The notes: generated by a model not told the origin, from the sequence alone. Positions 1 to 6,476 are shown, numbered from the stretch's first letter. The stretch is DNA of 6,515 nucleotides from Anaerolineales bacterium (GCA_015494815.1 WGAK01000155.1:1-6515); one strand, 5' to 3'. Made by a program: numbers and translations.

Positions 1-877
1 CGAAGAAGTTGGGCGCCACCAGGCCGAGCAAGCGCCAGGGCCACAGGGAATAAGTGAGGGCGAAGGTACGCTCCACGCCCGCGGCGCGTGCGGAGCGGGC
101 CAGGTATTCGGCCGTGGGCACCACCTGGGGCGCGGTGAGCAGCAGGGTGAGCGCGGCCGCGGCCAGCAGCCCGCGCCCCCAGGCCCGCCAGGGGGCCCCG
201 GATGCGCGGCGGACCCGAAGGGCGGCCCACAGCCCCAGCCAGGCCGCCAACAGCACCAGGGTGTACCACGCGGTTTGCGCGTGCCCGGCCAGGATTTGCA
301 GGCTCACCGTCGCGGCCAGGGCCGCGGTGGTGCGACGGTTCGGTCGGTGCACCCAATGCCAGCCCGCGAGCAGCACCCAGGGCAGCCAGGCCGTGGCCGC
401 GTTCATGCTCAGGAAGACTTCGGCGCGCGTGGTCAGATAGCCCGACAGCGCGTACGCCAGCGCGGCCACCTCCGGTCCCGGCGCCCGCCAGCCCAGGGCC
501 CGGCCCAGGCGGAGCATTCCCCAGGCGGCCCACAGCAGGTGCAGCACCAGCAGCAGGCCATGCCCCCAGGCCAGCGCGGGCACGCCGCCCCACGCGGCCA
601 GCGCCCACAGCAACCAGGTGGGCGGGTAAAACCAGGCCATCTGCAGATTGGCGATGAGGGGCGCGCCCAGGCCCAGGGCCGGGTTCCACCACGGCCAGCC
701 GCCCCCGGTCTGCGCCACGCGCCAGGCCCATGCCCGCCAGGGGATGAACTGCAACGCCGGCGTGCCCCACACGGGCGCGCGGTCGGGACGCAGCAGGGCC
801 GCCCCCCACACCAACACGGCCAGGGCCACCAGCCCGGCGGGCCCTATCTCAACGCGTCGCAGGGAAAATTTCCTCAT
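1..877 (-). CDS. YfhO-like multi-pass membrane protein, N-terminal 292 codons (runs off left edge)
   Basis: This reading frame is open from the ATG at 877 to the window edge, so the C-terminal part is missing. The product is very hydrophobic and Trp/Leu/Ala-rich, with a first membrane segment at about residues 13-30 and several more (about 93-120, 155-172, 185-212 and 235-250). Motifs resembling YfhO-type GT-C-like membrane proteins are NLQMAWFYPPTWLL (77-90), LAGHAQTAWY (196-205), APQVVPTAEYL (249-259) and SLWPWRLLGLVAPNFF (277-292). YfhO in Firmicutes is linked to glycosylation of surface polymers; the substrate here is unknown. The start overlaps the end of the upstream lipoprotein gene by 29 bases in another frame, which suggests translational coupling. 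The purine-rich stretch GGAAAAG lies about 7 bases before the ATG and is only a moderate ribosome binding site. Other multi-pass GT-C glycosyltransferases are possible, but the LAGHxQ and PTxE motifs favour YfhO. Confidence 0.8.
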   Translation of the reverse strand, partial: MRKFSLRRVEIGPAGLVALAVLVWGAALLRPDRAPVWGTPALQFIPWRAWAWRVAQTGGGWPWWNPALGLGAPLIANLQMAWFYPPTWLLWALAAWGGVPALAWGHGLLLVLHLLWAAWGMLRLGRALGWRAPGPEVAALAYALSGYLTTRAEVFLSMNAATAWLPWVLLAGWHWVHRPNRRTTAALAATVSLQILAGHAQTAWYTLVLLAAWLGLWAALRVRRASGAPWRAWGRGLLAAAALTLLLTAPQVVPTAEYLARSARAAGVERTFALTYSLWPWRLLGLVAPNFF

Positions 878-1277
878 CAATCGGCTTTTCCAGGCCCTCG
901 ACCCAGCGTTGGCCGTAGAGTTGCCCTTCCTGGGTGATGGTGTAGCGGGCGGTGCCCCGCAGCGGCCGCGCGGAGCCCTCGGCCGCCTGCCAGGTGACCA
1001 CCAACTGATTGCCTTCGAGGTGACCCTGGCCCTGCAAGAACGCCTCGCGAATGAGCCAGGTCAGGCGATAGGTACCCGGCTCCGGACCCGGCTCGATGAC
1101 CATGCGGCCGCCGTATTTGCCCTGCTCGTAGGGGTCCACGCCGTTGACCAGGTATTCGCCGCCCAGGGGCGGCACGGCGTCGGGGTCGGCATCGGGGGCC
1201 AGGGAGCCCTTGGCACCACAGGCGCTTAGGGTCAGCATCAGGCCGGTCAACAGCAACAGAAATTTGGCTATACGCAT
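849..1277 (-). CDS. Small secreted lipoprotein of unknown function (142 aa)
   Basis: The N-terminus is a clear lipoprotein signal peptide: MRIAK, a hydrophobic core (residues 6-17), then the lipobox L17-S18-A19-C20. The mature protein would be diacylated on Cys20 and anchored on the outer face of the cytoplasmic membrane. After a short Asp/Pro-rich spacer (28-38) there is one compact domain with alternating hydrophobic residues and conserved-looking turns: EYLVNGVDPYEQGKYGG (41-57), TYRLTWLI (69-76), LEGNQLVVTW (87-96) and GQLYGQRWVEG (118-128). This pattern suggests an all-beta fold. I do not recognise a named family and assign no function. The start is the ATG at 1277, six bases after AAGGAG; a TTG at 1283 in the same frame touches the ribosome binding site and is unlikely. 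The gene lies 42 bases after the CapA-family gene and overlaps the next gene by 29 bases, so it probably belongs to the same transcript. Confidence 0.85.
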   Translation of the reverse strand: MRIAKFLLLLTGLMLTLSACGAKGSLAPDADPDAVPPLGGEYLVNGVDPYEQGKYGGRMVIEPGPEPGTYRLTWLIREAFLQGQGHLEGNQLVVTWQAAEGSARPLRGTARYTITQEGQLYGQRWVEGLEKPIDEEIFPATR

Positions 1278-1283
1278 TGGCAA

Positions 1284-1289
1284 CTCCTT
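1284..1289 (-). promoter_or_regulatory. Ribosome binding site AAGGAG that fixes the lipoprotein start
   Basis: Read on the minus strand, AAGGAG is followed by TTGCCA and then ATG (1277-1275). The six-base spacing is ideal for the ATG. The in-frame TTG at 1283 directly abuts the site, so the ATG is the better start and the lipoprotein is 142, not 144, residues long. Confidence 0.8.
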
Positions 1290-1319
1290 GCGTAACTTGC
1301 CGCCCGCCGCGGCGGAGCC

Positions 1320-2579
1320 TCAAGGCGAGCCCGCGCCAGGGGCCAGGCTCCAGCCCGGCGGCAGGGTGGGCGTCGGCAGCAGGTCCCGCGGCGATGCCGC
1401 CCATATGCGGGCCAGGGTCGCGGCCGCATCCTCGGGGCCCGCCACCCGCACCACGCCGTTGCCCGCCGCCACCGTGGGGATGAACTCCCACCCCACCAGC
1501 CGCGGGCCCGCAAAGTGCAGCACCAGCAGCACCCCTTGCTGGGTCTCGCGGGACCAGTCCTGGTCGAACATGAAATTGCCCAACGAATAGAACACGGGCA
1601 CGCCTTGCAGCACCTCCATACCCTGCACCACATGGGAATGATTGCCCACCACCACCGTCGCGCCGGCCGCGACGAACTGGCGGGCGAAATCCCGTTGCAG
1701 CGCGGTGGGCCGCGGGTCGTATTCGGGGCCCCAATGGGGCAAGGCAATGAGGACATCAGGCCGGTGGGCCCGGGCCCGCCGCATGGCTTCCTGCAAATTG
1801 GCGGGGGTGAGCACCGCGATGCCCGGCGTGTCGGGCCCGGCATAGGCCCGGGGCTCGATGTAGCCCAGCGAGACAAAGGCAAAGCGCACGCCGCGCACCT
1901 CGAGCACCACGGGCTCCAACGCGGCGTCCAGGTTGGGCCCCGCGCCCACAGTCCACAGCCCGGCCGCGTGCAGGTTCTGCAGCGTGTCGAAAAACGCCCG
2001 GTCGCCGCAATCCAGCAGGCCGCAGTTCTTGATGTGGTTGGTGGCCACGCTCAGACCGTCGAAACCGGCGCGGGCCAGCGCCGCGGCCTGGTCGCTGCGG
2101 CCCACCAGAACGAAAGTCTTGATGCAGCCGCGCATGGGCGGATAGTCGCTCAGCGCGGCGTTGAGGGTGCCCACGGCCACATCCGCGGCCTGCAGCAACC
2201 CCGCGACGCCGGCGTACAGGTCGTCGGGCGTGATGTCGCCCGCGTCCACCGCGGCCTGCACGCAGCGCGCCGGCACGATGTTGCCCGCGAACGCCAAGGT
2301 GATGTGCGGCTCGGGCGTGGCCGTGGGGCTGGGCGTAGGCGACGGCATGGGCGTGGCCGAGGGCCGCGGGGTCGGCGTCCGCGTGGCCGTGGGCCGCGGC
2401 CGGCCGACCGTCGCGGTGGCCCCGGCCGCGGCCGCGGATGCCGCGGGCCGCGCCGCGAGCCGCGCGACACCAGGGCGACAGCCCGCCACGGCCCACCCCA
2501 ACACCAGGGCCGCCAGGGCGACGCGCGCCCAGCCGCCAGACCCGCGCCGCACGCGGGAGGTCGTCCCCCAGGCGTGCAT
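1320..2579 (-). CDS. CapA-family (poly-gamma-glutamate synthesis/metallophosphatase-like) lipoprotein, 419 aa
   Basis: Residues 1-34 form a signal peptide with an Arg-rich start, a hydrophobic stretch (20-32) and the lipobox V31-A32-G33-C34, so the protein is probably a lipoprotein facing outward. Residues about 56-91 are a Pro/Thr/Ser-rich linker that would hold the domain off the membrane. The CapA-type domain spans about 92-375. Recognisable blocks are ITLAFAGNIVPAR (93-105), SVATNHIKNCG (177-187), HWGPEY (282-287), VVVGNHSHVVQGMEV (309-323) and VFYSLGNFMFDQ (329-340). CapA/PgsA proteins belong to a calcineurin-like phosphoesterase group, and some are needed for poly-gamma-glutamate capsules; no capsule synthetase genes are in this window, so that role is not supported here. 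The usual GD of the first motif is GN (99-100), and four cysteines (106, 152, 186, 191) lie in the domain. The start is an ATG preceded by TGAGGGTGG, where the TGA is the stop of the upstream gene, giving a nine-base gap and likely coupling. Confidence 0.9.
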   Translation of the reverse strand: MHAWGTTSRVRRGSGGWARVALAALVLGWAVAGCRPGVARLAARPAASAAAAGATATVGRPRPTATRTPTPRPSATPMPSPTPSPTATPEPHITLAFAGNIVPARCVQAAVDAGDITPDDLYAGVAGLLQAADVAVGTLNAALSDYPPMRGCIKTFVLVGRSDQAAALARAGFDGLSVATNHIKNCGLLDCGDRAFFDTLQNLHAAGLWTVGAGPNLDAALEPVVLEVRGVRFAFVSLGYIEPRAYAGPDTPGIAVLTPANLQEAMRRARAHRPDVLIALPHWGPEYDPRPTALQRDFARQFVAAGATVVVGNHSHVVQGMEVLQGVPVFYSLGNFMFDQDWSRETQQGVLLVLHFAGPRLVGWEFIPTVAAGNGVVRVAGPEDAAATLARIWAASPRDLLPTPTLPPGWSLAPGAGSP

Positions 2580-2588
2580 GGCCCACCC

Positions 2589-3914
2589 TCAGGCCGCAGG
2601 CGCGAAGCGAGGCGCCAGCACATCCTCTAAGGTGGGCCGCCCGATTTCCTGCAATTCGTAGCGCACCCGCTGCACCGGCTTGTTCACGCGAATCAGCCGG
2701 GTCAGGTTGATGGGCGTGGCCACGATGACCAGGTCGGCCTCGGCCCGGTTGATGGTGGCCTCGAGTTCGCGAATCTGGGCCTCGCCATAGCCCATCGCGG
2801 GGAGTACCGCGCCCGTGGTGGGGTATTTGGCGTAGGTCTCGCGAATGGAGCCCACCGCGTACGGTCGCGGGTCCACGATTTCGGACGCGCCAAAGCGTCG
2901 CGCGGCCACGAAACCCGCGCCGTAGGCCATTTCGCCGTGGGTCAGGGTCGGGCCGTCTTCCACCACCAACACCCGCCGCCCGCGAATCGCGGCCGGGTCG
3001 TCCACGAAGATGGGCGACGCGGCTTCGATGACGACGGCCTCGGGCTGCAGATGGCGCAAGTTTTCGCGCACGGTGAGCACATGCTCGGGCTCCGCGGTGT
3101 CCACCTTGTTGATGACGAACGCGTCGGCCAGCCGCGCGTTGGCCTCGCCTGGGTAGTAAGTCATCTCGTGGCCGGGACGATGGGGGTCGGCCACCACAAT
3201 GTGCACATCGGGGCGGAAGAACGGCAGGTCGTTGTTGCCGCCATCCCACAGGATGACATCGGCTTCGGCCTCGGCCTGGCGCAAGATGCGCTCGTAATCC
3301 ACGCCCGCGTACACCACCATGCCGCGGACCAGATGGGGTTCGTATTCCTCCCGCTCCTCGATGGTGCAGTGGTAACGGTCCAGGTCGTCGAAGGTGGCGA
3401 AGCGCTGCACGGCCTGCTCCACCAGGTTGCCGTAGGGCATGGGGTGCCGCACGACCACCACCCGGTGGCCCCACCCTTGCAACAATTGCGCCACCCGCCG
3501 GGTGGTCTGGCTCTTGCCGCAGCCGGTGCGCACCGCGGCCACGGCCACCACGGGTTTGCTCGAGCGCAACATGGTGGCCTGGGGGCCCATCAGGCGAAAG
3601 TCCGCGCCCGCGGCCAGCACCTGCGAGGCCCGGTCCATGACATACTGGTGCGACACATCGCTGTAGGCAAAAATCACCTGCTCGACTTGCAGGGTCCGAA
3701 TCAGGTGGGGCAACTCGCTTTCGGGGTAAATGGGGATGCCCTCGGGATACAAATCCCCGGCCAGTTCGGGCGGGTAGACCCGGCCCTCAATGTTGGGGAT
3801 TTGCGTGGCCGTGAACGCCACGACCCGATAACGCGGATTGGCACGAAAAGCCACATTGAAGTTGTGGAAATCGCGCCCGGCAGCGCCCATAATGATGACG
3901 CGCATGGGTTCCAT
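2589..3914 (-). CDS. Cyclic 2,3-diphosphoglycerate synthetase-like P-loop NTPase (predicted GTPase, 441 aa)
   Basis: The N-terminal part begins RVIIMGAAGRDFHNFN (5-20), a glycine-rich Rossmann-like loop. A second nucleotide-binding region follows: a P-loop RTGCGKSQT (129-137) of the [K/R]xGxGK[ST] type, a Walker B-like strand DVILWDGGNNDLPF (219-232) and an NKVD motif (269-272) typical of guanine specificity. The overall design and length match the archaeal cyclic 2,3-diphosphoglycerate synthetase family (Methanothermus fervidus CpgS, about 460 aa), which closes the 2,3-diphosphoglycerate ring using ATP. Bacterial relatives are often called only predicted GTPases, and their substrate is not established, so no symbol is given. 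No signal peptide or membrane segment is visible, so the protein should be cytoplasmic. The start is ATG at 3914, eight bases after AAGGAG (3923-3928); a later ATG at 3905 has no such site. It is the first gene of the four-gene minus-strand block and probably has its own promoter in the gap upstream. Confidence 0.85.
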   Translation of the reverse strand: MEPMRVIIMGAAGRDFHNFNVAFRANPRYRVVAFTATQIPNIEGRVYPPELAGDLYPEGIPIYPESELPHLIRTLQVEQVIFAYSDVSHQYVMDRASQVLAAGADFRLMGPQATMLRSSKPVVAVAAVRTGCGKSQTTRRVAQLLQGWGHRVVVVRHPMPYGNLVEQAVQRFATFDDLDRYHCTIEEREEYEPHLVRGMVVYAGVDYERILRQAEAEADVILWDGGNNDLPFFRPDVHIVVADPHRPGHEMTYYPGEANARLADAFVINKVDTAEPEHVLTVRENLRHLQPEAVVIEAASPIFVDDPAAIRGRRVLVVEDGPTLTHGEMAYGAGFVAARRFGASEIVDPRPYAVGSIRETYAKYPTTGAVLPAMGYGEAQIRELEATINRAEADLVIVATPINLTRLIRVNKPVQRVRYELQEIGRPTLEDVLAPRFAPAA

Positions 3915-3944
3915 ACAAGCCTCTCCTTACGGGGGAATGACCTT

Positions 3945-3989
3945 GCGCCGCGCATCCGGCGCGCAAGGATTATACCGGATGCGCGGCGC
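3945..3989. repeat. Perfect 15-bp inverted repeat in the gap between the acylase and the four-gene block
   Basis: The arms GCGCCGCGCATCCGG (3945-3959) and CCGGATGCGCGGCGC (3975-3989) are exact reverse complements, with a 15-base loop. In RNA from the acylase gene this would be a very stable hairpin just past the stop codon, so it may stabilise the 3' end or help end transcription. No run of U follows on either strand, so it is not a standard intrinsic terminator. A second pair, CCTTGCGC (3941-3948) and GCGCAAGG (3961-3968), uses part of the same bases and cannot form at the same time. Confidence 0.8.
3969..3974 (-). promoter_or_regulatory. Candidate -10 box TATAAT for the four-gene block
   Basis: The minus strand reads TATAAT exactly, in an otherwise very GC-rich gap, 55 bases before the ATG of the cDPG-synthetase-like gene. 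Transcription would start at about 3962. There is no good -35: at 17 bases spacing the hexamer is CCCGGC, and the nearest TGACCC, starting in the acylase stop codon, is 21 bases away. The box lies in the loop of the 15-bp inverted repeat, so the repeat could also be an operator. The call rests on the exact hexamer and its position. Confidence 0.5.
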
Positions 3990-3998
3990 GGGCCGGGG

Positions 3999-6362
3999 TC
4001 AGGGTGCGGGCTCCAGCCGCAGCACGGCCACGGTCGCGGTCTCGATGGCCGCGGGGCTGAAGGGCAACGGATGGTAGCGCACGGCCAGCCAGTCCTCCAG
4101 TTGGTCGTCGTAATGCCGCGTCCACGGTTGCCCCGACTGCCCGCCGGGAATGACGGAGCGGGTGGCATCCCAATCCGCGGGGTCGGCGATGATGCGATAC
4201 GCGGGGCCCAGATACATGGCATAAGGCTGCAGATAGGCGCCGCTGTTGACGGTGTTCCAGTTGCCGCCGGTGGCAAAGGGCCCGCGGTTGAAGATGGGCC
4301 GCAGGGGGCCGACGCTGCCCAGGGGGTGGCTGGCCGTGTAGGTGTGCAGCGCGCCCCAGGTGGGCGGCTCTTCGCCCAGGTCCGCGACCGCGGCCTCCAG
4401 CGCGGCGGTGAGCATGGCCGCGCGCTGCCCCTGCCACCAGGGATGCTGCGGGTCGTCCAGCAACTGCTGCAAGAACATGTACGGATACGCGGCCAGGGTC
4501 AGATAGTCGGGAATGGCATCCTCGGGCAAGTGCGGAGCCAGCACTTGCTGCAACACCTGCCACAGCAGGGCCTCGCTCAAGGCCGCGGCCGGGCTATCGG
4601 GCGTCATGCGGCCATCCCAATCCGCGAGCAACGCGGCCGCGCGCTGGGCCGCGGGGCCGGTGGGCGTGGCCTCGGCCGCCACCACGCGAGCCAGGTCGCG
4701 GTTGAGCGCGCTGAACCAATCGCCCTGCAGGGCCGCGAAGTCTTCCCAGGTCAACCCTTGCGCGGTGCGCAGGGCCTCGCTGATGCGCGCGGCCCGGTAA
4801 GGCGGCTGATAGTAGTGGGACAAGAAGTACGGGTAGTCGGGCCCCACGGGGCGGTTGTTGGCCGAAGCGAAGAAGTCCGCGGCCGGGTTCAGGGCCGAAG
4901 GCAATTCCTCAAAGGGCACGAAGCCCACCCACTCGTACGCGCCCTCTTCGCCCGGCACCGGCACCAGGCTCTCCACATCGTTGCGGGCCCGAATGGGCAC
5001 CGCGCCGCACATCTGATAACCGATGTTGCCTTCCACATCTGCGTACACGAAGTGCAGGCCGGGCACCTGCCACTCGCGCAGCGCAGCCCGGAAGGTTTCC
5101 CAATCCCGGGCCCGGTCAAGCAGGAACACCGCCCGCGCCAGGGGCCGCCCCTGGTCCAGGCCGGTCCAGCGCAGGGCCCAGGACGCGTCGGCGTCGGGCA
5201 GCAGGTCGCTCACCAGCGGGCCGTGGTGCGTGGCGCGCACCTGCAGCACCACCGGCTCCTGGCCCTTGACCCGGATGACCTCCTCCCGCACGGTCAACGG
5301 CCGCCACTGGCCTTGAAAACGGTACGCGGTGCCCTCCGCGTTCAGGGTTTCGATGAACAGGTCTTGCACATCGGGCCGGGCGTTGGTCACGGCCCAGGCG
5401 ATGGACGCGTTGTGGCCGATGAGCACACCGGGAAGGCCCGGCAGCGACGCGCCGACTACATCGTATTGGCCGTCCGCGGTATGCAGGCCGACCTCGTACC
5501 ACAGCGGCGGCATGGTCAGGCGCTGGTGCGGGTCACCGGCCAGCAGGGGCGCGCCCGAAGCCGTGTGGCTGCCGCCCACGACCCAGGCGTTGCTGCCCTG
5601 GTCGGGCCAGGCCCACGGGTTGACCGCGGCCACGCGGCGGGTCAGTTGCCCCAGGCCCCGGGCCACCGCCGCGTCCCCGGCCGTGCGGTTGGCGTCGGGG
5701 ATGACGAAGGGCCCCGGATAGGCGGGCAGCAGGGTGAGCAAATCGTCCCACGGCAACAAGGTTTGCAGGCGGGCCAGATGCACTTCCTCTTGATAATTGT
5801 TGCTCAGGCCCCAGGCCACCAGTTTGGCATACAACAGGGAATCTTGCGGCGTCCAGGGCTCGGGCTCGAAGCCCAAGATTTTGAACTCCAACGGCCAATG
5901 GGGCGCCTGTTGGGCCATGAACGCGTTGACGCCGGCAGCATAGGCCTCCAGCAGCGCCCGGTCTTCGGGGCCCAGGACTTCCCAATCGGCCTGGGCCGCC
6001 TGCACCAGCCCCAGGGTGCGCATGAAACGGTCGTTGTCCAGCCCGCGCGGGCCGATGATTTCGCTGAGGCGCCCCGCGGCCGCGCGGCGGGCCGATATCA
6101 TGGCCCACAGGCGGTCTTGCGCGTGCACGTACCCCTGGGCGAAAAACACATCGTGCGCGTCTTGAGCCTGAATATGCGGAATGCCCGCGGCGTCGCGCGC
6201 AATGGTCACCGGGCCGTGCAGGCCCGCTACGGTCTGGACACCTTCATACACCGGTCGGGCCGGGAGCACCCACGCGGCGTACAAACCGCCCGCGGCCAGG
6301 ACCACCAACAGCACGAGCCCGAGCACGAGCCCGGCCAATCCTCGTTTCCACCACCGACGCAT
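3999..6362 (-). CDS. Penicillin acylase family Ntn-hydrolase, membrane-anchored precursor (787 aa)
   Basis: This family cleaves amide bonds of N-acylated compounds (penicillins, acyl-homoserine lactones, cyclic lipopeptides) after the precursor cuts itself into alpha and beta chains. Residues 1-32 are a basic start (MRRWWKR) and one hydrophobic segment (about 9-31) without a lipobox, so the enzyme is a signal-anchored or secreted extracytoplasmic protein. The alpha region has GPVTIARDAAGIPHI (50-64) and AQGYVHAQDRLWAM (75-88). The predicted self-cleavage site is in DQGSNAW (254-260), making Ser257 the beta-chain N-terminal nucleophile; a beta chain of about 531 residues is normal. Other family blocks are LLAGDPH (273-279), GVLIGHNASIAWAVTN (312-327), FASANNRPVG (498-507, with the probable oxyanion-hole Asn), HPLG (679-682) and PGGQSGQPWTRHYDDQ (739-754). 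The start has a strong AAAAGGAGGT site five bases upstream. The gene is complete with no frameshift. The substrate cannot be read from the sequence; quorum-signal or antibiotic breakdown are possibilities. Confidence 0.95.
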   Translation of the reverse strand: MRRWWKRGLAGLVLGLVLLVVLAAGGLYAAWVLPARPVYEGVQTVAGLHGPVTIARDAAGIPHIQAQDAHDVFFAQGYVHAQDRLWAMISARRAAAGRLSEIIGPRGLDNDRFMRTLGLVQAAQADWEVLGPEDRALLEAYAAGVNAFMAQQAPHWPLEFKILGFEPEPWTPQDSLLYAKLVAWGLSNNYQEEVHLARLQTLLPWDDLLTLLPAYPGPFVIPDANRTAGDAAVARGLGQLTRRVAAVNPWAWPDQGSNAWVVGGSHTASGAPLLAGDPHQRLTMPPLWYEVGLHTADGQYDVVGASLPGLPGVLIGHNASIAWAVTNARPDVQDLFIETLNAEGTAYRFQGQWRPLTVREEVIRVKGQEPVVLQVRATHHGPLVSDLLPDADASWALRWTGLDQGRPLARAVFLLDRARDWETFRAALREWQVPGLHFVYADVEGNIGYQMCGAVPIRARNDVESLVPVPGEEGAYEWVGFVPFEELPSALNPAADFFASANNRPVGPDYPYFLSHYYQPPYRAARISEALRTAQGLTWEDFAALQGDWFSALNRDLARVVAAEATPTGPAAQRAAALLADWDGRMTPDSPAAALSEALLWQVLQQVLAPHLPEDAIPDYLTLAAYPYMFLQQLLDDPQHPWWQGQRAAMLTAALEAAVADLGEEPPTWGALHTYTASHPLGSVGPLRPIFNRGPFATGGNWNTVNSGAYLQPYAMYLGPAYRIIADPADWDATRSVIPGGQSGQPWTRHYDDQLEDWLAVRYHPLPFSPAAIETATVAVLRLEPAP

Positions 6363-6393
6363 CGCCTACCTCCTTTTGCGACGCCGAAGAACG

Positions 6394-6411
6394 GCCCGGC
6401 TGCGGCCGGGC
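6394..6411 (-). other. GC-rich stem-loop in the leader of the acylase gene
   Basis: On the minus strand GCCCGGC-CGCA-GCCGGGC forms a perfect 7-bp stem with a four-base loop, 31 bases upstream of the acylase ATG and just before its ribosome binding site. A weaker outer pairing (6380-6384 with 6419-6423) could extend it. It is followed by CGTTCTTC rather than a run of U, so it is at best a weak attenuator; it may also simply shape the leader RNA. Confidence 0.45.
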
Positions 6412-6432
6412 TCGCGCCGCGTCTTTCTGTTC

Positions 6433-6438
6433 ATTGTA
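6433..6438 (-). promoter_or_regulatory. Candidate -10 box TACAAT for the penicillin acylase gene
   Basis: The minus strand reads TTGCGTACAATGAAC, placing a five-of-six match to TATAAT about 70 bases before the acylase start, with transcription expected near 6426. The region is clearly more AT-rich than the surrounding genes. At 17 bases spacing the -35 hexamer is GTGCCG, which is poor, so the assignment is tentative. Confidence 0.4.
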
Positions 6439-6445
6439 CGCAAAT

Positions 6446-6470
6446 CCAATGCCTGCGGCACAGGCAATGG
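6446..6470. repeat. Imperfect 10-bp inverted repeat between the divergent promoters (possible operator)
   Basis: CCAATGCCTG (6446-6455) and CAGGCAATGG (6461-6470) are reverse complements with one mismatch, separated by five bases. The repeat fills the space between the two TACAAT boxes, where both -35 regions would fall. A further inverted pair, ATTGTAC (6433-6439) and GTACAAT (6470-6476), consists of the two -10 regions themselves. A dimeric regulator bound here could affect both directions; no regulator gene is visible in the window. Confidence 0.45.
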
Positions 6471-6476
6471 TACAAT
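6468..6476 (+). promoter_or_regulatory. Candidate extended -10 promoter TGGTACAAT for the divergent plus-strand gene
   Basis: TACAAT at 6471-6476 is preceded by TGG, giving the extended -10 pattern TGn, which can work without a good -35. The -35 position at 17 bases (AATGCC) is indeed poor. Transcription would start near 6483, leaving a leader of about 28 bases that contains the ribosome binding site of the gene starting at 6511. Confidence 0.5.

Noticed and set aside
54..1229. Several overlapping plus-strand open frames in the left part
   Set aside because: They are antisense to the YfhO-like gene and the lipoprotein, have Ala/Arg/Pro/Gly-rich translations without domains, and lack ribosome binding sites.
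1300..1318. GC-rich palindrome CCGCCGCGGCGG between the CapA-family gene and the lipoprotein gene
   Set aside because: The stem is short and purely G/C, no run of T follows, and the downstream gene has a strong ribosome binding site within a likely operon. It is probably a by-product of base composition.
2310..2405. Locally repetitive GC-rich stretch that looks like a tandem repeat
   Set aside because: It encodes the Pro/Thr/Ser-rich linker of the CapA-family lipoprotein; the units are irregular and explained by the protein composition.
1756..3474. 572-codon minus-strand open frame overlapping the cDPG-synthetase-like and CapA-family genes
   Set aside because: It is a frame-shifted copy of these two real genes, with an Arg/Gly/Ala-rich translation lacking motifs.
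6394..6430. Hairpin followed by TCTTTCTGTT on the plus strand as a rho-independent terminator
   Set aside because: The T-rich stretch starts ten bases or more after the stem, and no plus-strand gene ends upstream of it.
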